Shown one piece after another: positions 10,200 through 22,274 of a DNA stretch of 64,000 bases; the first letter of the stretch is position 1; every line of letters starts with the position of its first letter. The translations under genes were made by a program, and so were the position numbers. Under the pieces are notes generated by a model. The model had not been told where the DNA came from, ran no database searches, and saw only the letters and a list, made by a program, of their open reading frames with translations. Source of the DNA: Gnetum montanum (lineage: Eukaryota > Streptophyta > Gnetopsida > Gnetales > Gnetaceae); contig MNCI01003683.1 in assembly GCA_015680685.1 (NCBI GenBank), forward strand, positions 449,733 through 513,732, read 5' to 3'.

Positions 10200-12900
10200 T
10201 AAATAAATAAGAGGACTCCTAGGATTAGCTAATTTCTTGGAAAGGTTGCTAGCATGGATTCAATCATATATGGCAAGAGTATGTATAATAGTATGGATCC
10301 TAGATGGTATTTTGTTTGAATGGGACTCAAATAAATTAGATGTAGAGAGAGGTAGAGAAGAAGGATTGTCAACCACATGTGTATGTGAGTGCTTAGATGG
10401 ATTGTTGGGATGGAAAAAGGATCTTTTTTTTGTTCTATTAACTGAAGCACTCGGTTGATGAACTAGTTGTAGATTAATGGCCCTGGTAGAATTGCATTGC
10501 TACAGTTGGGTTGGAAGTTCACCTTGCATAGACAGAGCAGGCAATAGCTATGTTGAGGATGGAAGAAAAGGTGTAGGAATAAGAAAAGGATAATGATAAA
10601 AGGTGGTATCCCTTCTTAGATGTAAAGAATGAGTTCAATAACAGTCAAGAGGGTAGTAGTGGGGTTGGAAAGTAGAATCATGACTAAAAGAGTCATGTGG
10701 ATACAATGGTTACTACACATAATACCCATATGGATTAGGTTTTCTGTAAAGGTATTGCTACCTTGGTAGTGCTAGCACCCATGATTGTGGTTGCTGCCAT
10801 GATTGATACTACTCATATGGTTGCAATGGAGTTTCACTTGGTTAATACTATTGTTATTGATGAACTGCTTAGGATTGCCTTGAGGATAAGGAAATATTTT
10901 GGGTGTTTTCCTTCTTGCTAGATGTGGATTTAGAGCATACACCATAGAATCTTGTAAGTGTGAAATAATGGGGCAAGATCTTTTAGGATGTTCATATTGG
11001 TAGATGTCATACCCACCATCATCATCAAATTCAGTTTTTGCAACTTCCCTTATTGTAGCAATCTTGCCCTTATTCCTTTGATTGGCATGTTTAGCTTACT
11101 TTTGCTTCCTACAATCATAATCACTACCTTGTTCTTTGGACTCTTTAGCAATTTTTAGGATAGCTTGAAACCTACTATCCATAGAGTCCCATAACTGATC
11201 TACCTTAGCCGAAATTTCATAGGTGCATTTTTTAATCAACAAGGTCTTCTAATTCACCACCTCATCAAGTGATGATTCCTCTTCACTGTCGCAAAATCAA
11301 ACCTTTGTCTTGTGAATGAAAGGATCACAATTGTATTCCTCTACACTTTCATATTTTCTCAACTCTCCTTCTTCTTTTACTACCTTCTTAATCAACCATT
11401 AAATCTGATGAGCTCTTAATTTTGAAAATTTCCCTTGGAAATAGATGCCAAGAGTTCTTCTTATTTCTAATCAAAGCCCAACTAATTGTTCTTGTTGAGA
11501 ATAATCATGGCCAAGACATTTGTGCAATAAGGAATAGTATTATCCGATGACATCCAAGACTTCATGTGTCCCTTGTTTTTATCCTTGGATTTGCCTCTTT
11601 AATTTGGACACTTGGGAGTATGTATGATATTTGTTATTGAACAATTCGAGCATTGTACCCCACCATCTAATGGATTTTGGTTCTAAGGACCAGTAGTAGC
11701 TTTCTACTTCTTTAATGAGTTCCTAGGGAATAACTTAAGCTTTTCCAATCATTTTCTATATTTTTCAAGCCACATGCATTGTGGAAAGCTTGAAGATGAT
11801 TTTGTAGCTCTGAGTTATATCCCCCTTCAAACCTAGGGATATTGTTTATGTCTAGCCTCTTGATTTGACTATCCTTAATGTGTCTTGTAGGAATTCTCAC
11901 TACTTCTACAATGTTTAGCATGCTTTGGATAGCAAGCAAAGACTTATAAAGGCCAAGATTTTGGTACCTATGATGTCTTCTACTACCCCTTCATTCATAG
12001 CAACAGATCTCTCTTGAATACTTGCACCTCGGGTCTTAACTTGCTCGACAGTCCCTACAATCATCTTGATCCTATCAGTCACCTCCATCACGATTGCACC
12101 CCTATGGTTTTGTTTAGAGTTAGAAGAAAAAAAATATTATGATGAAAGTGAAGAGGAAGGAGGACTAGCATCATCACAATGCCTACTACTCCCTCTTCAA
12201 TGATCGTAGCCATGCTCACAATCATGTTTCTTGTTTGCATCCCTACCCTAACTCTCCTTCTTAGATTCTCCTTTTTCATTAGATCTATTCTTACCAAAAC
12301 CAAGATTGTGCATTGTGAATTGTAGGTTCTAGTTTTTACCTCCTATATCAAAGCCAAAGAGAGGAGTTTCACTAAATGAAAAATCCCCAAAGAAGGATTC
12401 TCCATTATCTTTTTGATACATCAAATATCAAGAATCATTGAATCACTTTCCCTTTGCAGATTTGTAGCTTTGCTCTAATTTTTGATACCTTAGACATTAT
12501 GCCTCAATGGGATGATAATCTTTGGCATCACTATCCTACACAACATATTCAGCATGAAGTCCCTGGAGACCCAAATGCACAAAAGTTTGTTGGAGTATTA
12601 GAGATATGGATTGATTGGGTAGCAACATAATGTTGCCCTCCATGTCTTGCCATTGCAATACTTCATCCTAGTGTAGGATGAAGGTGAAATTTGGTACATA
12701 CTCATTAGGATGATCATATACCACTTTGTATTATTGGGGCACCTGCTGATGTACTTTGTCAGACTTGGGCAGAGAATCACTCCTGTGAGAAGAAGAAATC
12801 TTATGTTAGAAAAGAAAAAATGTAGTGTGCTTCTTAAAATTATTGTAGTTATTTTAATCTAGTATATGACTCTAGGATTCATTCTAATGATCTTAAATAA
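10200..12900 (-). pseudogene. Element 1 gag, degenerate
   Basis: Minus-strand fragments match the gag of element B. The piece at 11712-11939 (DINNIPRFEGGYNSELQNHL, then QAFHNACGL) parallels B's LNNFPKFLEGYDLEPQHHLQ and QAFCDVCAWNN. Nearer the 3' end is a Pro/Tyr/Ser-rich segment (10.3-10.8 kb). Many stops are present. Gag forms the particle shell of the element. Confidence 0.65.
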
Positions 12901-12942
12901 TGTTTCACTAAGTCCTGCATTGCACACGTAACAAACAAAAGG

Positions 12943-12960
12943 TCCTAGGCAATGATGCCA
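12943..12960 (-). other. Element 1 primer-binding site (tRNA-Asp type)
   Basis: Directly inside the 5' LTR the minus strand reads TTGGCATCATTGCCTAGGA. It matches the complement of a plant tRNA-Asp(GTC) 3' end, TGGCGCCGTTGCCGGGGA, except at positions that are mostly CpG decay (CG to CA or TG). This primer type is known from Athila and Tat elements. Confidence 0.7.
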
Positions 12961-12961
12961 A

Positions 12962-13830
12962 TGATGAGAAGTGAGGTATCACTATGCCCAACCATATGAA
13001 TCACAAGCATTCACGTGTGATTTGATCAAATTCCACAGACCTTAGGTTATTAAGTACATTGGTTCCAAGATGTGAAATCTAATCGTGATAATCATTTTCT
13101 TCCCAACTATACTTGTGGAGCTTAATTGTATGGTTAAGTATAATTGAGGCACATGAATTTTATTATTTTATATTTTATTTGTCTATGATTAATAACAAGT
13201 TGAAACTTAATTTATGAACCACTTTAATTAATCTAATTGCTGATCAATAACTAACTATCCTAACATATGTATTCAATCCCACTTTCCGTGCACATCCTAA
13301 ACACATATAACACTACTAGGTTATTAAACATTAACCATTGCTGGGATTACCGAAAGTCATATGCATGCTTGAATCTATTGTACTTATGTGATTAAATAAC
13401 TTTTATTTAATTGAACTAGCTTACTTAGCTTAATTACCTGGAAGCATCAAAGGAAATTTCATAAAACATTAAATGCATAAATAAAATATCTAAGATAGCC
13501 AAGGTGCTACAAGGTTTGATTAGAAAGCTCATTTTTATTGTTGCACATATTGTCATGCTAAGGTACAACAATGTTCAAATCAAGATTCGTACACTCAATA
13601 ACTCTTGTTGCAAGCACTTTGAAAAATATTCTAACTTTGTTGAAAATAAATTGCAAGAGCTCTGCTATGCTATGAAAAAAACTATATCGAACCCATGTGC
13701 CCAAGAACTATATTTATAGGCTAGCACATACCCCGTGATATTGGATATCCGACATTGCATCTTGGGACTTGATATCAGATACCTAACATCATGGATCTGA
13801 TATCGTAGCCTTGCAAAATATGATTCATCA
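12962..13830 (-). repeat. Element 1 5' LTR
   Basis: 869 bp, TGATGAG...TTCATCA in plus orientation, TATA box (minus) at 13711-13718. Collinear with 4239-5127. It holds one copy of the 20-bp unit that is multiplied in the other LTR. Confidence 0.85.
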
Positions 13831-13835
13831 AAGTC

Positions 13836-14874
13836 ATATCCCTACAAGATTTAGATCTAAGTCCTCACATTCTTCAAACATGGCAAACCATACTACCCAA
13901 CCTTGGTTAACAATCCTTTTAACTTTCAAAACTTCAACCCAATTCCAAAACCTCTTTAACATGCTTCCCTTTCTTTCAATTCCTCTTTTAATGATGTTCA
14001 TCAACATCTTTCGAATTTTAAGACATTATTAGGTATCCACAACATAGTTCAACATGATGTGGCCTGTAGGTCTTTTATCACCACCTTCTGAGAAACAACA
14101 AATCAATGGTTTCTAACCCTTCCTAATTCATCAATCTCAAACTGGAATGACTTCAAATCACATTTTCTCTCTCAATTTGACAAGTTTACTAGCCCTACTA
14201 TAGCTTCTAGTAACTTTACTAGCCTCTAGAAGCTTAGTGGAGAAACAATTAGAAATTACAATTTAAGGTTTCTCCAACAATTATCGTATGTTCCTAGTGA
14301 GATGTGACCACAAACTGAAGGAATCTTAAACTTTTTCCTCTTGACCATAGATCCTTTCTTTGCATATACAATCAAATTTAATCCCAATATCACTAAATTA
14401 CAAGGATTCATATCCAAAGAAATTAAACTTGAACAAATCACTCTCACAAACTCTTTACAATCCCAATTCAGAACTTTTGGCTTAGGTTCCCAAACCCTAA
14501 TAGTCCCAAATCATTTTCAAAGCAATCCTCAAATCCTCAACTATCTATCAAATATTCAAAGTACAAATGTTTCCTCTTCTTTATTTCCTTAACACGTTGG
14601 CCCTAATGATGATCAATCGAAGGCATTAATTCAATCTATTATCAATCCTCCCTCCATACCCTCTATTCCTAACCCTAAGATAACATAAACCTTCAACTTA
14701 CCTAAAGTTGAGAATCAACCTCCAATGAACCAAGTCTTGACCACCCTTCAAAAGCTTTTTAATGAAATGATTGAACTAAAACACAACAATGTTAAAACAA
14801 GAAATAAACATACTAAAGCAAATGGAAACCTAGGACAAGTAACTCTTAGCAACTATTGTAGGTTACATAACACT
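13836..14874 (+). pseudogene. Element F, right part: Tat-like gag fragment
   Basis: An ATG at 13880 (MANHTTQP) starts a gag reading homologous to 58782-59760 of element E. Best-kept is 14341-14592: DPFFAYTIKFNPNI, LEQITLTNSLQSQFRT, LGSQTLIVPN. Stops and shifts break the frame. Homology to E ends near 14874, right after GGTTACATAACACT. No protease or later domain follows, so F is truncated on this side. Confidence 0.65.
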
Positions 14875-15870
14875 TGTGCTTGATTGCCAATGGTAGAAAT
14901 GTAGAGTCTACTGTGGAAATCTGGGCATGCACAGTGGATACCAACCAGCCCTGGCTATTCAAGAATAATGGGTTGCTTGTAAACCTTGTGTTGGGGTTGG
15001 CCATGGAGAAGAAAGACTGTAAATACATCATTCTCAATACACCAAACATTCAAAGATGTAACGAGTAATGGCTTCCATTCTTCTGAGTGGTCCTCGCTGT
15101 CTATCTCTCTCATTTTTACTATTATGAAATAAGGCCTACTCTAGTGATTACGACTCTAGCTACGTGTGTTGTGTGATATGTAATCCTAGACGTATCTATA
15201 CTAGTTGTAAGTTAGTTGTTTGTATTTAGTCTATTCTATCTATTACCTACTATGGTATGCTATTTAGTCTTAATAGTGGTGTTAAGTCCTTGCATACCCC
15301 TTTAGTTGTTTCATGACATGTTTTTTTAATAGTTACATAATACTAAAAGTAAGTACCTTTTATTTCATGTTACCTATTTAAAATGATAATTTTGATATAC
15401 TTTACTAGCATCTTATATTTAGAGTTTGTAGGATAAAACATAATTTAAGAAAAAAATATTTTAATCCTAATGGATAAATAATGGTCATGTGAATTACAAA
15501 TTAATAAAAATTAAGATTTATAGACATAATAAAATTTCAATTTCAATTTTAATTTTTCAGAGTTAGTAAAGCTATGAAGCCTTTTTTTAAAAGAAAAAAA
15601 ACTAGTTCTATAAGTAGTTGTGGCACTTCAAAATATCATATTAATTTAACAAGATACAAACAATTTATCAAAATATTCTTGGGAAGACAAGTAAACTATT
15701 ATAGAACAATTTGCTAGCTAAGTAGCATTGTCATACTACCCAACTTTCCCACCATGAAGCTAAGATACAAAACAAAACAAAAAATAGAAACTAGTTGAAC
15801 AAGGCTATGCTTGAAAGCACACTCATTTCTTACTTTCAATCCTCATGCAATGATGCTCAAAACTAAAGGA
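14875..15870. other. Unassigned block after element F
   Basis: 14875-15070 is slightly richer in GC and open on both strands for about 65 codons. I recognise no domain. 15.1-15.9 kb is AT-rich and without signal. Part of it could be the LTR of an unrecognised element. Confidence 0.35.
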
Positions 15871-15879
15871 GATCGAAAA

Positions 15880-17155
15880 AGATAGAATGTTAAGGTATTG
15901 TCATATTTATAAGAAAGAATGTACTCATAATACACATCATGTTATGATAATTCCAATAATTCCAAAACTAAGATCATGAAAAAATGGTAGAAAAATAAAA
16001 TTATTAAAAATCATGTAAAATATTTGAATAAGAAAAATTGAAAAGAAACCTGAATTTAAGCTTGGAACTATCAATGTTGTAAAGAAGAAGGTCCAACTTC
16101 TACTGTGGACTTTAATGCCCTCATCGTGAATGATACCTCTAGTAATTTCATCTATATTGATTCTACTACCTCACATCATTTTATGGAAAATTTATCATTA
16201 CTATCAAACATAAATAATATGCCAATCACATTATGTAAGAATAGGATACAACCATTTGATAAAAATTTATAAAAGTGGGGACTTAACAATTTTAAGACTA
16301 AAATTGAAAGTTTTTGCCTATAATAATGAATTTTCCATGATCTTAATTTCAGTATATCAGTTAACAAATGAAGGTTTAAGTATTGAAGTCAAACAAATTA
16401 ATCATGACATGTCCTATTGCATGATACACTATAACAATGATGTTGTAGCTTATGGTGTTACATGCAATGCTATATTCAAAATGGTGAATCACCAAGTTGA
16501 AAGATTGTATACAACAAGAAATACAAATTCGTTCAGAAAGTGGCACTCAGGACTTGGGCATGTGAATGTGAAGACCTTAAATAAAATGCATTAATTTTAT
16601 CTTAAAATTTCTAAATTTGATGATAATAAAGTATTTAACTATGATTCTTGCAAGTTTGGAAAAATGCACCATCCACTATTTACATGACACCATAAGATAA
16701 AAACTACAAAATTTCTTGAAATTATACATTTAGATGTATGTGATCCTTTTTCATCATAAGAAATAAAAAATATTTTATTATTTATGTTAATTATTTTAGT
16801 TGAATAACATGGCTTTATAAAATTATCCTAAATTCACAAGTGTTGAAAAAATTCAAACATTTTAAAATAAGGACTAAAAATGAAAAGAATGTTAAAATAA
16901 ACATATTACAATTTAAATGTGGTGATGAATGTATCTCAAATGAATTTAAAAGGTATTATAATGATCATGGTATAGAGTAAGAGTTCATGGTGCCATATAC
17001 ACCACAACAACATAGAGTTATAGAAAGGAAGAAGAACTCAATAATTGAAATGATAATATGCATGTTAAGTGATGCTCAAGTGCCCAAAACATTGTGGATA
17101 GAAGCTTTATTCATTCAAAGAAAAATAAAAATTTGCACAGTTGCAAAAATGTAGA
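15880..17155 (+). pseudogene. Ty1/copia relic: gag tail, protease and integrase
   Basis: In order on plus: a decayed zinc knuckle (RYCHIYKKECTHNTHH, about 15.89 kb); a protease active site IDSTTSHHFMEN (from 16156; family DSGASHH); the pre-integrase block WHSGLGHVN (16540-16570); LDVCDPF (about 16.73 kb); and an integrase core with VPYTPQQ and IERKK (16.99-17.03 kb). Protease before integrase, and integrase before any reverse transcriptase, is the copia order. Reverse transcriptase is absent and no LTR pair is visible. Its sequence differs from the copia element at 19-22 kb, so it belongs to another family. Confidence 0.7.
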
Positions 17156-17663
17156 ATAAAAAAATTTCACTAGTTATATCATATAATATTGCCTGAATTG
17201 AACATCTAGAAATAAAAATATTTGTGTTTGAAGCTTACCAAATTAATTACTAAAATAAAAAATAATAATTAAGTAAAATATTAACATATAATAAATAATA
17301 TTAATTGAAAATGATCCTTGCAATATCATAGTCCAAATAGCATAGACAACAATTTCCTATCTCTCATACTTTAATATTTATTCACAAAAATAGGTACATG
17401 GCTCAAGTATCGTAAAAGTGTACAAGGTTTCCATTTTACAAAAATTATGTTTTAAGTTTAAAGGCTCCATTTTGTACAAAATTGATTCACTTTTTATTCC
17501 ATGTCCCTTTTTCAATGTTTATTTGGCTACTCTGGGCTCTTTGGAGAAGTTAAAACCTCTCCAATATGAAAGGTTATTTTATTTCCCTCTTCATGAAGCA
17601 TAAAAGTTGTAGGCCAAAAGTCTCAATTTCTATTTATTCAAAAATATTTTGAGTTTAGAAATG

Positions 17664-18020
17664 TCACAAATTGTTCAAAAATTTAGATAAAATCTAACAA
17701 TCCAAAGAATATATATTTTATTGAGGCATCTTTGAAGACTAACTCTTGGTTACCCTTACTATCAAAGGAATATACCAACAAGTCTTGGAATAAACCTTAC
17801 TACTATCATCAAATTATCCTTTTTTATTATTTAATTTCCAAATATATCACAAATTTGTTCAACAAAAATCTAAATAGTATATACTTTATTTAAGCATCTC
17901 CAAAGGCTAGCTCTTGGTTATCCTCATTGCCAAAAGGACACAATGACAAATCTTAGAATAACCTCACTAATATCATCAAATTATCCTCATGACCCCATTC
18001 AAGCTATTTATGATATATTA
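17664..18020. repeat. Imperfect tandem duplication, about 183-bp unit
   Basis: 17664-17846 and 17847 to about 18020 read in parallel: TCACAAATTGTTCAA / TCACAAATTTGTTCAA, GGCATCTTTGAAGACTAACT / AGCATCTCCAAAGGCTAGCT, and ATCATCAAATTATCCT in both. Two diverged copies, noncoding. Confidence 0.7.
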
Positions 18021-18342
18021 TTTTATTATATTTCAAAAATCCAAAAGATTTCAAAAATAGCAAAAAATTCATAATAGCTAAAATTTCACAAAAGTTCTCA
18101 CAAAAGCTAGTTCATATCAAGACTTAATCCAAAATAGTCATAAAATATCTAAGAAGCAAGCTCAACAAATTTTCCACAATTTTAAAAATTCACTAAAAAG
18201 TAAAAATAATTTTGACAAGATTATAATATATTTCCATATAAAAATAAGTTCAAACTCACAAAAATTTGGCAAAATCTTAATATAATAATTAAAATCATTG
18301 AAAGAATAACAAAACAAAGTTAGATAGAAAGAAAGCATACAA

Positions 18343-18457
18343 AATCCACAACAAAATAGAAATGTGACATAAAAAGGAAAGTAAAATAATTTTCCTTATA
18401 GAATCCACAACAAAATAGAGTAACTACACAAAAAAGAAAGTAAAATAAACATTTTTA
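18343..18457. repeat. Tandem duplication, 59-bp unit
   Basis: AATCCACAACAAAATAGA recurs 59 bp later (18343 and 18402). Each copy is followed by ACATAAAAAGGAAAGTAAAATAA or ACACAAAAAAGAAAGTAAAATAA. Two copies. Confidence 0.75.
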
Positions 18458-18956
18458 CTTATGCTGGTAGGGTTTTCAAAATCTTCTTATTTTCTTTCTT
18501 TCTCTAAGATACCCAAAATTAGCCTTATACTTTACTTTAAGCCAACACATCACAAACTCTCTATGAAATGCAATGATATATATCCAAGGCCATAATCAAA
18601 TTATAAGGAAAAAATCACATATAGCATGATACTTGGACTTAGCATGTGTTTAGAAAGGAAAGAAACATGTTTTAAACAAAAGAAACTAGGAAAAAATTAG
18701 CTTGAAATGAAGAAATATGGTTGAACTTTATCTTTTCAAGTTTGAATATTCATATTAATCAAAACGCTGAGTGGAAACTAGGGTCATAAGCATATCATTA
18801 CTACTAGATGGAATCATACATACTAATGAGACATGAAATCCTTCATAAAAAATAAAAATATACATAAGAACTCATTCATAAAAATAAAAGGGCTTACTTA
18901 TCATAGCCCTTGATAACAACAACGCTTTTTAATGATGCCTGATTTGAATTTCTTAA

Positions 18957-19234
18957 TATTAGAATGTTTCATGTTTATAGTATTAGAATGTTTCAACTTC
19001 CATCATTATTTCTAAAGGTGTTGTAACTGTAATGATCTTGCTTTGTAAAATGCTCAGTGTTCCCTCTATGTTAAGCTTCCTATACTCTTTTTCACATTTT
19101 TTCAATAGTTTTCATTCAACCTTCACTCAAGAATTATATAAATACATGCACTATGTAAACTTGCAAATGCATATCTACAGCAATCTTCTTTTGCCTAATT
19201 ATATTTTCTTTTCCATTGTTCTTCATTTTTAACA
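18957..19234 (+). repeat. Copia 5' LTR
   Basis: 278 bp, starting TATTAGAATG and ending TTTTTAACA. Collinear with 21987-22269 (for example CTGTAATGATCTT.CTTTGTAAAAT and CAACCTTCACTCAAGAATT in both). Confidence 0.85.
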
Positions 19235-19247
19235 TGGTATCGGAGCA
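19235..19247 (+). other. Copia primer-binding site (initiator tRNA-Met)
   Basis: TGGTATCGGAGCA starts immediately after the 5' LTR. The usual plant copia site is TGGTATCAGAGC; one base differs. Confidence 0.85.
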
Positions 19248-19329
19248 TGGTTCTTTAATTTTTGGTTTGCAAAATCATTCTATGAGGGTGTGATCATTTC
19301 ATTATTGCAGGAACATTTTCATAATGGCA

Positions 19330-19826
19330 TTTTCTGAAGCTTTAAGGCATCGATGACTCATTTGTAAACATTGTAAATGGACAGGCCATACCATTGAAAA
19401 ATGTTACAAGCTTCATGGATATCCTCTTGGGAACAAAAAAATGGATACCTTTTGAATGATCATCAACATGTTATAAATCAAGTAGATACCTTACAGCCAA
19501 AAAAAAACTTCTTTAGGTACTTTCTCTACCTAGCCTCAGTTAATGATTCAACATCATGGATCTTTGATACTAGAACAATTGATCATATAGGTAACTCATT
19601 TTCATCTTTTTCCCTTGTTACATCCAAAGTAAATACTTTTGTAAAACTACCTAATGGTACTATTGTACCTATTTCCCATGTTGGAATTGTAAATATATCA
19701 AATTCAATACTTTTAAAGGATGTTTTCTATGTTTCTTTCTTCAAAGTCAATTTAATATCTATTAGCAAACTAGTTCGCTATATGAATTGCAAAGTAACCT
19801 TCTCTTGTGGTTGGTGTATTATATAG
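19330..19826 (+). pseudogene. Copia gag tail and protease
   Basis: A complete CCHC knuckle lies at 19363-19404 (CKHCKWTGHTIEKC) followed by YKLHGYP, the usual copia context. The open frame 19401-19826, in a different frame, then gives the protease: FDTRTIDHI, in which DTR stands for the active DTG, and later SISKLVRYMNCKVTF. The Gly to Arg change and the frameshift between gag and protease make it inactive. Confidence 0.75.
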
Positions 19827-19859
19827 GATCAAGCCTTGAGGAAGATAATTGAAGTGGGT

Positions 19860-20930
19860 AAAGATATGAAAGGCCTATATCTTCTTCATCCTTCTACCAA
19901 GGTTTCAAATAACTCCCATAAAGATCCTTTTCATTTTGTACCTATTGTTTTCTTATTTAATTTATGGCATAAAAAATAAGGACATTTATCTAGTACTCTC
20001 TTACACTGATTAGTCAAAATAACATCTAAAATTTCTATGTTTCATCCATCACATTATGGTATTTGCCCAATTGCTAAACAAGCTTGATAACCATTTCCTT
20101 CAAGTTCAATTTCAAGCACTACATGTTTTTAGCTAATTCATTGTGACATATGGGATCCTTACAAAACACATTCCCTCACTGGTGCATTGTACTTCTTGAC
20201 TATAGTTGATGATTTTACTAGATGTACTTGCATGTTTGTTATGTGACAAAAAACTAAAACTTGTTTTTTATTGAAATCGTTTTATACATTAGTTGAAAGA
20301 CAATTTAGTAGTAAAATATAACAAGTTCAAAGTAATAATGGTATTGAATTTAGTGTGCATTCTTTTTAACAAGAAAAAGGTACATTCATCAATGCAGTTG
20401 TGTTGCTACCCCATAACAAAATGATGTAGTTTAATGAAAACATCGACACCTTCTTAATGTTGCCTATGATTTAAAGTTTCATGCTAATCTACTTTTACAT
20501 TTTTTGGGGGAATGTATTCTCACTGTTGCCTATCTTATTAATTGAACTCCCACACTGATTTTATCTAATCAAACCCCTCATGAAGTTCTTTTTAATTGTA
20601 AACCTTTCTATTCTCATCATAGAGTTTTTAGATGTCTATGTTATGCTAATATGCTTATTGATAAAAGATCAAAATTTGATCCATGAGCTAAAAAATGTGT
20701 TTTTCTTGGTCATCCTTATGCTAAAAAAGGATACAAGCCATTTGACTTGGATACCCAAAAAACCATCATTACTAGGGATGTTGTGTTTAATGAAAACATG
20801 AAACATTCAATATTCATTCATCAGTTTTGGCTTGTCCCATCCATTGAGAAACCATCAATGATTGATAATGAACAAACCTCCAACAACATGCCTATATTAC
20901 ATTCCATACCAAGACAATCCACCTACATTT
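19860..20930 (+). pseudogene. Copia integrase region
   Basis: After GLYLLHPS (pre-integrase) the reading continues with HCDIWDPY (first catalytic Asp, about 20.14 kb) and FLTIVDDFTR (about 20.2 kb). The C-terminal end of integrase has GHPYAKKGYKPFDL and TRDVVFNE (20.70-20.78 kb), the well-known copia end block. Frames shift several times. Confidence 0.7.
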
Positions 20931-21149
20931 GACATACTCCAAGTTATCTCAAAGATTATAATTGTCAACTTGTTATTCATTCATCAACCACTTTGTCATC
21001 TTCGTCATCGACAAGGCCTATAGTAAGCACCACTTATTCCATTTATAATTTGTTTCATATAGAAAACTCTCACCACAACATCAAGCCTATTCTATAGCTA
21101 TTTCATCTCATAGAGTGCCAAGGACTTTTTCTTAAGCAATTAAGGATTC

Positions 21150-21977
21150 AAAATGGTGGGAAGCAATAGTAGTAGAGATTCATGCATTGGAGCCCAACGA
21201 TACTTGGACACTTGCTTCTTTACCTCATTATAAAAGGACATGTCCTTTTTTATTTCCAATGGAGTAGAATTTGAAGCTTAATAGAAATGACGACGTTTAT
21301 TGGACGATCCATCATCATATCACCACCTTGTGGGACATCGATCACTTACTCTAACATTACATATTTAGTTCATACTTTAAGTCAATTCTTAGATCAACCT
21401 TGGCGACCTCATCTTGATGCAACTCATAGAATTCTTAGATATCTAGAGAAAGCACCAAGTCAAGGAATTTTACTCTCTTCCTCAAGTCCTCTTCAATTAC
21501 GTGCATATTGTAATTCTGATTGGGCTATCTATACTAATACTTGTAGATCTGTTACTGGGTATTGAATCTTTCTTGGAACTTTTCCACTTTTATGTAAATC
21601 AAAGAAACAATCCACTGTCACTTGTTCCTCTGCTAAAGCAAAATATCATGCCATGGCAAGCACTTGCCGTGAACTCACTTGGCTTTTCCATCTATTAAAG
21701 GATCTACAAGTATCTTGTCTTCAACCAACAACTTTATGTCGTGAGTGAAAACAAGGCTCCTCGACATATCGCTACTAATCTAGTATTCCACAAATGAACC
21801 AAACATATTGAGATTGACTGTCACATTGTTTGTGAAAAGATACAATTTGGAATGGTTTAAATAGCTCATGTGCCCATTGCACATCAAGCTATTGATCTCT
21901 TCACAAAACCTCTTGGAGCTCTTCAATTTTAACATTTACTTGGCAAGTTGGGTGTTCTCAATATCCACACTCCAACT
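21150..21977 (+). pseudogene. Copia reverse transcriptase (mostly deleted) and RNase H
   Basis: The N-terminal edge of reverse transcriptase is visible (EIHALEPNDTWTLASLP, about 21.18-21.23 kb). The next recognisable piece is already past the catalytic centre: ITYLVHTLSQFLDQPWRPHL at about 21.35 kb, then AYCNSDWA (RNase H) and, to 21.98 kb, the end block with TKHIEIDCH and DLFTKPLGALQF. The YVDD-type catalytic segment is absent, an internal deletion of several hundred bases. Confidence 0.75.
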
Positions 21978-21986
21978 TGAAGGGGG

Positions 21987-22269
21987 TATTAGAATGTTTT
22001 ATGTTTACAGTATTAGAATGTTTCAATTTCCATCATTATTTCTAACTCTGTTGTAACTGTAATGATCTTACTTTGTAAAATTTCCTCTACTCAGTGTTTC
22101 CTTTATGTTCAGTCTACTGTCCTCTTTTCTACATTCTTTGGATGATTTCCATTCAACCTTCACTCAAGAATTGTATAAATATGTTCACTGTGCACCTGCA
22201 AATGTAGATCTGCAGCAATCTTCTTCTGCCTAATTATATTTTATTTTCTATTGCTCTCCATTTCCAAAA
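21987..22269 (+). repeat. Copia 3' LTR
   Basis: 283 bp, starting TATTAGAATG right after the purine tract and ending before the CTTAA duplication. Confidence 0.85.
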
Positions 22270-22274
22270 CTTAA

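Larger units (their letters stand above)
4239..13830 (-). mobile_element. Element 1: full-length Athila-like Ty3/gypsy retrotransposon lacking ORF3
   Basis: The element is 9592 bp on the minus strand. Target duplication AAGTC lies at 4234-4238 and 13831-13835. LTRs are 4239-5127 (3') and 12962-13830 (5'). Order in the element's sense: LTR, primer site, gag, protease, reverse transcriptase, RNase H, integrase, noncoding 3' region, purine-rich tract (GGAGAGTA just before the 3' LTR), LTR. RNase H before integrase makes it Ty3/gypsy. The primer site and LTR ends place it with the Athila-like family seen in A, B and C. It lacks the ORF3 that those three carry. All coding parts contain stops or frameshifts, and roughly one base in ten differs between its LTRs by eye, so it is an old, dead copy. 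Confidence 0.85.
17160..18951. other. AT-rich region with short tandem duplications
   Basis: No gene recognised. Two local duplications stand out and are listed separately. The stretch 17.4-17.65 kb (CTTTGGAGAAGTTAAAACCTCTCCAAT, then CTTCATGAAGCATAAAAGTTGTAGGCC) has a less AT-rich character like retroelement leaders, but I could not link it to an element. Confidence 0.4.
18957..22269 (+). mobile_element. Ty1/copia retrotransposon with both LTRs, internally deleted
   Basis: The element is 3313 bp, bounded by CTTAA at 18952-18956 and 22270-22274, a perfect 5-bp target duplication. LTRs are 18957-19234 and 21987-22269, the family start TG having decayed to TA in both. It has an initiator-Met primer site, a CCHC gag knuckle, protease, integrase and the C-terminal RNase H, and a purine tract (GAAGGGGG, 21979-21986) directly before the 3' LTR. 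Typical copia elements are nearer 5 kb. The core of reverse transcriptase is missing around 21.28 kb. Many stops. This is a copy dead on several counts. Confidence 0.85.

Noticed and set aside
17664..18457. Possible CRISPR-like or satellite array
   Set aside because: Only two diverged copies of each unit and no regular spacers; simple tandem duplications in plant DNA.
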